From the NCBI GenBank assembly GCA_019100305.1, contig JAHRHW010000002.1:1-32137 (forward strand): a DNA stretch of 32,137 bases, given 5' to 3'. The notes beneath the pieces were generated by a model. It was not told where the DNA came from and ran no database searches. It saw nothing but the letters and a program-made list of their open reading frames with translations. The translations under genes and the position numbers were made by a program. Every line of letters begins with the position of its first letter. Within the stretch, counting starts at the first letter, position 1. This DNA is from Candidatus Thiodiazotropha taylori. GTDB taxonomy: Bacteria > Pseudomonadota > Gammaproteobacteria > Chromatiales > Chromatiaceae. Shown here piece after piece: positions 15,645 to 22,496 of this stretch.

Positions 15645-17735
15645 ATGACTATTTCCTGCCCAAGCAATAAGAGACAATTTCAGTCAGCATCTGCTCGAAC
15701 GAAATCCACACATTCCCACCTGTTTCCAATCCATTTAATCAGCACACTGCTTATTATCTACTGCAGTCAGGCTACCAGTTCTGACTCCAGTCAGGATCAG
15801 GAGTTACACAATCTGCTCTCCTTACTTGAAAGCCAGACGGAACTGGCGACCAAAAGCAGAATGAATACGGACTATATTCCTGGCATGGCAAGCATTCTCT
15901 ATGGTGACGAGCTGTTGGCTCGAGGTGCCAGAACCGTCTGGGAAGCTCTGGGGCTTGTACCCGGTATAAGTTTAGGAATGGAGTTCACAGGCGAGAAACA
16001 GATTCTCAGCAGAGGGGTTGGGCATGGATATGCTTCAGGAAATGTAAAAATACTCCTCGATGGAGTTTCCTTGAATTCGACTCTACTGGGTACTGCCAAT
16101 CCGGCCCTCAACCTACCGATTGAACAGATAGAGCGTATTGAGGTTATACGTGGTGCCGGTGCATCTGTTTATGGTGAGTATGCCTATGCGGGTGTCGTCA
16201 ATATTGTTACCAAACAAGCTTCGACAGGTCTACATACTCATTATGAAGATGATTCTCACTATGGTTTGGGTGGTTATTGGCAATGGTATGACCCCGCTAA
16301 CGATCTGACTGCTTCAATCAATATCTCAGGACTTAAGGGCGATGGCCATAATGTGGAGGTTGAAGAGGATGCCTGGTACCACACTGGTCAGGCAGAGCTC
16401 TCGAATGCACCTGGACCAACAAACGAGGCCAAAAAATATCTGGGTCTGTTTTTTGATTTAAAGTGGCAGGGATGGTTTGCCTCGGTAAAACTGCTTGATG
16501 ATGCCTATGGTGATCATTATGGAATAAATCATTTCCTTCCTCCTGCAGATGACCGCCTTGCATCCAGGCAGACTTACAACTCTTATCGTTTCGGCAATCA
16601 CCACAGGCTCAGCGATAAAATTCGCACAGAAATCAAATTTGAAATTCTGGAACATGAACGGGACAGGGATCAGCTCTATATCTATCCTGCAGGATTCATT
16701 ACCCCCTACCCTATTTATCTTGATTCACACTACAAAGAGAAAAAATACGAGATTTCTGCCGATATCTATTGGCGACCCAACACTCAACATGAAACACTGC
16801 TGACTGTTAAATCCACCGACACCTCAATTGAAGAAGCTGACTGGCAGTGGCCTGATCTCCCATTTGAGCTACCCCCGAACTGGATAGATACTGAGCGGGA
16901 AAGACACATTTTCACTTTGATTGCACAGGATCAGTATCGGTACAGCGAAGCATTTACATTAACAGCAACCTTGCGCTATGACGACTACAACGATCTCGAT
17001 AATCCCACAAGTCCAAGATTAGCCGGTGTCTGGCGGGTCTCTCCTGATAACATTGTAAAACTTCAGTTTGCCCGAAGTTTCCGCCCACCTACTTTCTATG
17101 AGTTACAAAATCCTGGCAAGGGTAAACTCTCGTTGAGCGCAATCAACAGCACTGAAATAGCCTATATCATCAAAAAAAATGACTGGCGCAGCAATTTCAT
17201 CGTTTTTCAATCTGATTTAATCGACCCTATATTTTTTGATGAACTCAACTTTGGCGGCTACATCAACGCTGAGGATGCACGACTTAAAGGATTTGAGTTT
17301 GAGTATCAACAACGCTTAGGAAACAATTTTAAACTGGATGGCAATCTCTCCTATGTGGACGCGAATTTTAAGAATAGTGGTGAAGATCTACCGGGTGGCG
17401 CTGAATGGCTGGCAAATTTGGGAATAATCTGGAAACCCATAGAGGACTGGTCAACCTCACTGCAAGTAACCTATGTAGGTGAACGTACCCGTGCAAATCT
17501 CGATACCCGTTCCAACTTATCTGCTACCACACAATATGATCTAACCATAGGTCACTATGGAACCATACCTGGATTAAAGTTTCTTTTTGGCATTAAAAAT
17601 CTGACTGACGAAACCATCAGATATCCCCAACAGTTGACCACCAATTTTGCAGGAGATGCATTTTTACCCTATCCCGATGACTACCACCGTCCTGGACGAC
17701 GCTGGTGGTTATCTTTGAACTACGACATACAGTAA
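15645..17735 (+). CDS. TonB-dependent outer-membrane receptor
   Basis: A 696-residue protein with a signal peptide (hydrophobic core about 27-42, cut near SQA), a short helical stretch NLLSLLESQTELATKSR (about 57-73), the plug domain (about 78-190), and a C-terminal barrel of alternating aromatic strands. Plug landmarks are ARTVWEALGLVPGISL, the ILLDGVSLNS loop, and IERIEVIRGAGASVYGEYAYAGVVNIVTK. Size is near BtuB or CirA rather than the larger siderophore receptors. I see no Fur box and no cobalamin riboswitch upstream, so iron or B12 uptake is not indicated. A YfiR-like gene and a GGDEF-EAL gene follow on the same strand, suggesting the receptor reports a ligand or envelope state to c-di-GMP signalling. 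Confidence 0.9.
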   Translation: MTISCPSNKRQFQSASARTKSTHSHLFPIHLISTLLIIYCSQATSSDSSQDQELHNLLSLLESQTELATKSRMNTDYIPGMASILYGDELLARGARTVWEALGLVPGISLGMEFTGEKQILSRGVGHGYASGNVKILLDGVSLNSTLLGTANPALNLPIEQIERIEVIRGAGASVYGEYAYAGVVNIVTKQASTGLHTHYEDDSHYGLGGYWQWYDPANDLTASINISGLKGDGHNVEVEEDAWYHTGQAELSNAPGPTNEAKKYLGLFFDLKWQGWFASVKLLDDAYGDHYGINHFLPPADDRLASRQTYNSYRFGNHHRLSDKIRTEIKFEILEHERDRDQLYIYPAGFITPYPIYLDSHYKEKKYEISADIYWRPNTQHETLLTVKSTDTSIEEADWQWPDLPFELPPNWIDTERERHIFTLIAQDQYRYSEAFTLTATLRYDDYNDLDNPTSPRLAGVWRVSPDNIVKLQFARSFRPPTFYELQNPGKGKLSLSAINSTEIAYIIKKNDWRSNFIVFQSDLIDPIFFDELNFGGYINAEDARLKGFEFEYQQRLGNNFKLDGNLSYVDANFKNSGEDLPGGAEWLANLGIIWKPIEDWSTSLQVTYVGERTRANLDTRSNLSATTQYDLTIGHYGTIPGLKFLFGIKNLTDETIRYPQQLTTNFAGDAFLPYPDDYHRPGRRWWLSLNYDIQ

Positions 17736-17927
17736 CAACGGGCCCTTTACTACTGTTGTCTTATGCCCAGTTGCTTATAAAGACTTGCCAATCAAGGCAC
17801 AAGGAGCGAGATTTGATTATTCCACAGGGTCGAAGAGCAGCAACGGACAGCCCGTTTTCGTTTGCAGCCAATCTGATAATTTGGACTGGGGTTCACGAGT
17901 TCTGAACAATCCCAGAGACTTGCTAAC

Positions 17928-18515
17928 ATGGAGAACATAGCAATCAGCAAAGAAATGAGTCGCTCCCTATGGAGGGGTGTTGTTCTACTCATACTGTTGC
18001 TTAGCAGGACTTGCTTTGCCGATGTCCTCTGGCCTGAAGACAAGCAACGACTTAACGTCGCCATAAATATTCTACCTGCATGCCTGATGGCAGACCTTAC
18101 TCTGTCGGATAAGCTCTCATCAAGCGGAAAACTCCGCATTCTGGTTCTTCACGAGAATCAGCAAAAAGTCGCTCTGACCGTATCCGCAGGACTGCTGGCA
18201 CTAAAATCAATCGCCAACTTTCCACTCGATGTCGAAATCATCTCCACCTCTGACAGACAAAAACCGAATCTTTCTCCAATTGCAGCACTGTTTGTCGCCA
18301 CTCCCGGTATTAACTCGGAGATATTAAATAATTGGGTTGAATATAAACAAACTACGGTATTCTCCCCTTTTTCCGGCGATGTTGAACGCGGTGCTGTTGC
18401 AGGTATTTACGTTACTGACCGAATCCTGCCTTATATCAATCTTGCCCAGGCCAAAAAAGCCGGCGTAGTTTACAAGCCATTTTTTCTACGTATTGCAAAG
18501 CAGTATTATGAATAG
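17928..18515 (+). CDS. YfiR-like periplasmic protein (DUF4154-like)
   Basis: A 195-residue protein with a signal peptide (hydrophobic core VVLLILLLSRTC, cut after CFA near residue 31). The mature part matches the shape of YfiR/DUF4154 proteins: an amphipathic first helix (RLNVAINILPACLM), a KLRILVLHE strand with two Rossmann-like repeats, AALFVATPGIN, and the closing AGIYVTDRILPYINLAQAKKAGVVYKPFFLRIAKQYYE, which parallels the family's ending in which an IN...A..AGL segment precedes a final helix. In Pseudomonas, YfiR binds the periplasmic part of the diguanylate cyclase YfiN and represses it. Here the downstream gene overlaps the stop codon and encodes a membrane GGDEF-EAL protein, consistent with the same role. 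A second ATG at 17955 is possible. The family call is by pattern and is less certain than the context. Confidence 0.7.
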   Translation: MENIAISKEMSRSLWRGVVLLILLLSRTCFADVLWPEDKQRLNVAINILPACLMADLTLSDKLSSSGKLRILVLHENQQKVALTVSAGLLALKSIANFPLDVEIISTSDRQKPNLSPIAALFVATPGINSEILNNWVEYKQTTVFSPFSGDVERGAVAGIYVTDRILPYINLAQAKKAGVVYKPFFLRIAKQYYE

Positions 18516-20760
18516 GAACAGGCGACAAAATGGACCCTCGATGCTGGCTAAGAGTCATAGCCTGATATTGGTTTTTACAGCCCTGGGCATTACTCTCGGA
18601 ATTTTAATCGGAACTTATTGGTATTTGACTCTTGAACCCAGATTAGTAGCTCATGCGCAATCCCAAGCAAATACTTTAGCACAGGCGCAGGCAACCCTTC
18701 TGAGTAAACCGCTGAGCATAACAAATCAAGCTCTCCTTGAGTTGAAGTTGACGCAGGCTATGGATAGCATCTTACTGATTCGGGATCCTTCAATCGAATC
18801 ACCGCTGATTCAAAGAATTGAAATTGAAATTGACTACACAATGGTCAATGTTCCACCCGAGAGTTTTCCCCTAAGTAGAGGAAAAGAAGAGTGTGCAGAC
18901 TGCTTTGTTTCAGAAGTACCGCTATTCCATGAGTACTCCCGTTCACTGATCGGTATAGCACGTATATACACCGGGCGAGACTTTATCGATAATCTAATAA
19001 ATAACGTCCAGCAAAAGCTCTTAATATCCAGCATTATTCTGATGTTGTTACTTATTCTTGCATGGGCTACAGCTGAGTGGCTGTTATCTAAGTTACGTCA
19101 AAGTCAGTCCAATTTACAGTTGATCATAGATGCTGTTGCTGATCCACTTTTTGTGTATGGCACGGAAAGTGATCTACTTCTGAAGAATAAAGCAGCAGAA
19201 TCATTGGCCTCTTCAGAACTGATGATGAATGGAAACATCGGAAGCCCAGACTACTTGCCACCCCGGGAGATGATATCCAGTGTGATTCGAAAAGGTCGAT
19301 CAATCAAGTACATTCACACCGTAAAACGATCTCACGGAAAACCACAACGCATGGAACTGCAAGCCAGCCCACTCTCGATCGATGATACTATGGCTGTTGT
19401 CATCACTTACCGAGATATAACAGAACATCTCGAAATCGTGGATGAACTCCAGATCAAGAAACAACAGCTTCAGCAGTTAGCGGAAAAGGACTCACTGACG
19501 CAACTACCCAATCGTTTTCTGTTTACTAAATTGCTCAATCAGGCAATCTCACGCGCAGACCGTACCAACAGTATTTTGGCCATCCTCTTTCTCGACCTTG
19601 ATCGATTCAAAGAGGTGAACGACAGCCTTGGACACGATGCGGGAGATGAACTGCTGATCACTACCGCCAATCGATTGCTCCATGCCATACGGTCCGGTGA
19701 TGTGGTAGCCCGTCTGAGTGGCGATGAGTTTGTCATTTTATTGGAAAACACCAAGCGCACCGAAGATGCCTCGTCTGTAGCCCGACATATCATAAAAACC
19801 ATCCGCCAACCGGTCACACTGCAAGGCAAACGGTTACAACCGGCCGTAAGTATCGGAATCAGCATATACCCAAATGACGGCAAAAACGGTGAACGATTAC
19901 TGCAGAACGCCGACACTGCAATGTACCGAGCAAAACGTCAAGGTAGAAATACTTTCAGACTGTACAACACAAGCATGACTGAATCCATACAGGAGCGCAT
20001 CAATATCATCGGCGAACTTGAAAGCGCTACTGAAGAAAATAACTTTGTCATGTTATATCAGCCACAAATTGACCTCTATTCAAAGAAGTTGATCGGTGTC
20101 GAGGCCCTACTGCGTTGGAAAAGAACAGATGATGATCTGGTATCACCCTACGAGTTTCTTGAACTTGCTGAAGAGATGGGGCTTACTCAACTGATAGGTC
20201 AATGGGTCTTGTACAATGTCTGTATCCAGACAGCACAGTGGCATAGTGACAATCTGGCTCCTCCAAGAGTCGCCATCAACATCTCTGCGAGTGAACTCCT
20301 GCATGATGATTTTCTAACCAATGTGGAGAATATCCTGCACACAACCGGTTGTGCCGGTGAGTGGCTGGCTATGGAAGTGACTGAGAATCTTTTTATACAT
20401 AGGTTAGATGAAGCAGCAAATCGTCTACAACGATTGAAAGAGATGGGTATTTCTATCGTGATCGACGATTTTGGAATTGGTTACTCCTCATTGGCACGAT
20501 TAAAAAAGCTACCGATCGACCTACTCAAGCTCGATAAAGTTTTTTTGGAGAACCTCAACAAGGATAGTGGTAATCTGGCAATCGTTCAGACTGTAATTGA
20601 CATGGGACAGAGGCTGGGAATCGAAGTTCTTGCGGAGGGAGTGGAAACGGCTGAACAAGAAACGCTTCTCATCCTATCAGACTATCGAATTGCCCAGGGG
20701 TACCGCTATGGCAAGCCTATATCCGCCGAGCATTTCCGCGATAGGCTGTTGGACTCATAA
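18508..20760 (+). CDS. Membrane-bound PAS-GGDEF-EAL c-di-GMP enzyme
   Basis: A 750-residue protein counted from the ATG at 18508, which overlaps the YfiR-like stop by eight bases; an ATG at 18541 is also possible. Order: membrane segment about 17-38; periplasmic domain about 39-170; membrane segment about 172-191; PAS-like about 200-310; GGDEF about 323-485; EAL about 495-745. The active site is SGDEF with an RxxD inhibitory site (RSGD) five residues before it. The EAL domain keeps GVEALLRW, EVTEN, DDFGIGYSS, LLKLDK and AEGVET, so both activities may be intact. The periplasmic domain has a C129-A-D-C132 pair, a possible disulfide switch or metal site. By analogy with YfiN it should be controlled by the preceding periplasmic protein. 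Confidence 0.92.
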   Translation: MNRNRRQNGPSMLAKSHSLILVFTALGITLGILIGTYWYLTLEPRLVAHAQSQANTLAQAQATLLSKPLSITNQALLELKLTQAMDSILLIRDPSIESPLIQRIEIEIDYTMVNVPPESFPLSRGKEECADCFVSEVPLFHEYSRSLIGIARIYTGRDFIDNLINNVQQKLLISSIILMLLLILAWATAEWLLSKLRQSQSNLQLIIDAVADPLFVYGTESDLLLKNKAAESLASSELMMNGNIGSPDYLPPREMISSVIRKGRSIKYIHTVKRSHGKPQRMELQASPLSIDDTMAVVITYRDITEHLEIVDELQIKKQQLQQLAEKDSLTQLPNRFLFTKLLNQAISRADRTNSILAILFLDLDRFKEVNDSLGHDAGDELLITTANRLLHAIRSGDVVARLSGDEFVILLENTKRTEDASSVARHIIKTIRQPVTLQGKRLQPAVSIGISIYPNDGKNGERLLQNADTAMYRAKRQGRNTFRLYNTSMTESIQERINIIGELESATEENNFVMLYQPQIDLYSKKLIGVEALLRWKRTDDDLVSPYEFLELAEEMGLTQLIGQWVLYNVCIQTAQWHSDNLAPPRVAINISASELLHDDFLTNVENILHTTGCAGEWLAMEVTENLFIHRLDEAANRLQRLKEMGISIVIDDFGIGYSSLARLKKLPIDLLKLDKVFLENLNKDSGNLAIVQTVIDMGQRLGIEVLAEGVETAEQETLLILSDYRIAQGYRYGKPISAEHFRDRLLDS

Positions 20761-20778
20761 TCTGCTTTCAGAGCAGAT
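20760..20778. terminator. Hairpin immediately after the GGDEF-EAL stop codon
   Basis: ATCTGCT (20760-20766) and AGCAGAT (20772-20778) form a perfect seven-pair stem with a five-base loop. The first base is the last base of the stop codon. No U-tract follows on either strand, so it may protect the 3' end or work with Rho rather than act as an intrinsic terminator. Confidence 0.5.
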
Positions 20779-20880
20779 GAGGATCAGGTCAGTAGAGTTG
20801 ATGTGTGACGCCCATCCAGACAGGCAGCGACAGATCAACCTCGAATTGATAATCGACTGATTAAGATTTCGGCTCGATAC

Positions 20881-21465
20881 TTAACTCTCAGCAACCGATG
20901 GTTTCGCATTCTGGATAACCGGCAGGTCATCGGGAGGTGGCATACGTTTCACAATACCATCAGGTACCTCGCCTCGACCCGCCTGGTATATGGAACCTGA
21001 CTCAAGCACGAAACAGATCATGACAGTCAGCAGGGTTGGTACTACCGCAACCCGAGAGATCGCCACCATCATGATTTCCCCTTTGGAACTGCCGGATGTG
21101 GCCATCATGGCCATGCCGAGAATCACTGCACTGATCGTGTAACCAACCATCAATATCCGAGTGCGGTTGGCCGACAATCGCCAGTGTGCGGCCACAAACC
21201 AGGGATCCTGCTGTCGGGTCTGCCCAGCTTTGAACCAGATGAAGCTGATTACCAGAAGTGAGAGCGCCAGAGGTATCAGAAACCCCATCAAACCCACATC
21301 GAGTACGATTGAGGCCGGTGCGGCAATCAGATGACAACCCACTAAGTTCAGCATCGACAGCTCATGAGGGGTTTTGGCACGTTTGCGAATCGCTTCATCT
21401 ACATCAAATTGCATAGTCTTAATCTCTACGGGCCCAGCAACATCCAATGCCGAACGGACCGACAT
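20881..21465 (-). CDS. Four-helix membrane protein of unknown function
   Basis: A 194-residue protein from the ATG at 21465 (a GTG at 21468 is in frame directly before it). I do not recognise the family. About 40 soluble N-terminal residues, with TPHELSMLNLVGCHL leading into the membrane, are followed by four hydrophobic segments (about 43-62, 64-85, 108-128, 137-157). A loop of about 20 residues, QTRQQDPWFVAAHWRLSANR, sits between helices two and three. The C-terminus is a proline-rich soluble tail (VKRMPPPDDLPV). Both ends are probably cytoplasmic. It converges on the GGDEF-EAL gene and stands alone, about 475 bases from tRNA-Asp. Codon use and composition look like the neighbours. Confidence 0.65.
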   Translation of the reverse strand: MSVRSALDVAGPVEIKTMQFDVDEAIRKRAKTPHELSMLNLVGCHLIAAPASIVLDVGLMGFLIPLALSLLVISFIWFKAGQTRQQDPWFVAAHWRLSANRTRILMVGYTISAVILGMAMMATSGSSKGEIMMVAISRVAVVPTLLTVMICFVLESGSIYQAGRGEVPDGIVKRMPPPDDLPVIQNAKPSVAES

Positions 21466-21468
21466 CAC

Positions 21469-21939
21469 CTATAACTAACTGAATAATATAATAATCCTGT
21501 TTTTCGGCTCAGGTAAAGTGCCAAATCACCACGCCAGGATATCTATTAAATATGACACAAATACCACCTCTCTATCCTTGATATTACGCAACGGAGAGAA
21601 AGCCATTCGATCTGGTTCGATCTAGGCATATTAGGTTATATCCTGAAAATAATCTTTTGATGTAGGCATTTAGGCTCAGTAGATCCTATTCCTGCCGTCC
21701 CTGTTAGCTTGGACAAAGCACCACAGCAGCCATTTCACGCCACACCAGTATCTATCCCTGATTGTAAAAAGAGAAGCCACTTTCACTCTGTATGGTTGAC
21801 TGCAAAGCAGACACAGCTGGATTGTTTGGAATCTTGTTAACAGATCCTTGTTAATGGTTTTAAACCCAAACTGACATTTTTTCTTAATTTTTGGTTGACC
21901 TGGGAGAATATTTCCTTACACTATCGCGCTCTTGTCTTC
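21469..21939. other. Intergenic region upstream of tRNA-Asp
   Basis: About 470 bases without a coding frame I would defend. It contains the tRNA-Asp promoter (21895-21922) and, at 21835-21846, TGTTAACAGATC, whose reverse complement matches 12 bases of the third repeat copy (13634-13645). Two similar tracts, GGCATATTAGGTT near 21626 and GGCATTTAGGCT near 21665, are noted without a function. Confidence 0.6.
21895..21922 (+). promoter_or_regulatory. Sigma-70-type promoter of tRNA-Asp with GC-rich discriminator
   Basis: TTGACC (21895-21900), a 16-base spacer and TACACT (21917-21922) give a good housekeeping promoter. The following ATCGCGCT is GC-rich, as in stringently controlled stable-RNA promoters. 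A start near 21929 leaves a leader of about ten bases before the tRNA. Confidence 0.7.
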
Positions 21940-22016
21940 GGAGCGGTAGTTCAGTTGGTTAGAATACCGGCCTGTCACGCCGGGGGTCGCGGGTTCGAGT
22001 CCCGTCCGCTCCGCCA
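21940..22016 (+). tRNA. tRNA-Asp (GTC anticodon)
   Basis: A 77-base cloverleaf with encoded CCA. The acceptor arms are GGAGCGG and CCGCTCC. The D arm carries AGTTGGTTAGA, the anticodon loop is CTGTCAC with GTC at 21974-21976, and the T arm is CGGGTTCGAGTCCCG. It is very close to E. coli tRNA-Asp. It is a single gene and I see no duplicated 3' end nearby that would mark an integration event. Confidence 0.97.
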
Positions 22017-22496
22017 CTATCCAACTGACCATTCCATTCGTCAGCAATAGCTAGCCCGATAAGTCTCCTCATCTCCTGACACTCATTTAGCAACTCGCAA
22101 GGCTCCTCTGACAAACCAGTTAAGTGATCGCTATCACCTGTGCGAAGACCTGGATACGATTGTCCAGCACAACAGCAGATTGGCGCATAGTTAGGCTCAA
22201 ATTCCCCAAAGGCATGGCCTTCAAGCAACAACTTCACACTGCTTTCTTATATATAGTATCCCTAGTAGGCATTTATTTCCTCATTCTATAAGATTGTTCG
22301 TTTGTTACCCAATTCAATCAGATTCTAAATCTGTCATCTGCTCGAATATTTGTGGTAAGACCCTGTTCCTGTGAGCTTCTTGATCATATTTTTTGATACA
22401 AACCACAGTATTGCAGAGAAGAACTACCTACCCTTCTTTGCAATCACAGAATCATCCTCCATCTGTCATCATGACATTAGGGACCAGCACAGCAAT
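22017..22496. other. Intergenic region between tRNA-Asp and the DUF1800 gene
   Basis: About 480 bases. The frame of the DUF1800 gene stays open back to a GTG at 22371, but that extension would bury the lipoprotein signal, so it is left out. A TATAGT hexamer near 22252 could be part of a promoter for the DUF1800 operon. I see no clear terminator after the tRNA. Confidence 0.5.

Noticed and set aside
18895-18930. Heme c attachment in the GGDEF-EAL periplasmic domain
   Set aside because: The pair is CADCF, without the histidine of CxxCH.
21940-22016. tRNA-Asp as an integration site for a genomic island
   Set aside because: No second copy of the tRNA 3' end, integrase or composition shift is seen downstream in the window.
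21959-22237. Minus-strand 92-codon frame ending GADGTRTRDPRRDRPVF
   Set aside because: Its end is the antisense of tRNA-Asp, a well-known spurious annotation, and the rest shows no recognisable domain.
22371-22496. GTG start of the DUF1800 gene
   Set aside because: It would place 42 residues before a clear lipoprotein signal and lipobox.
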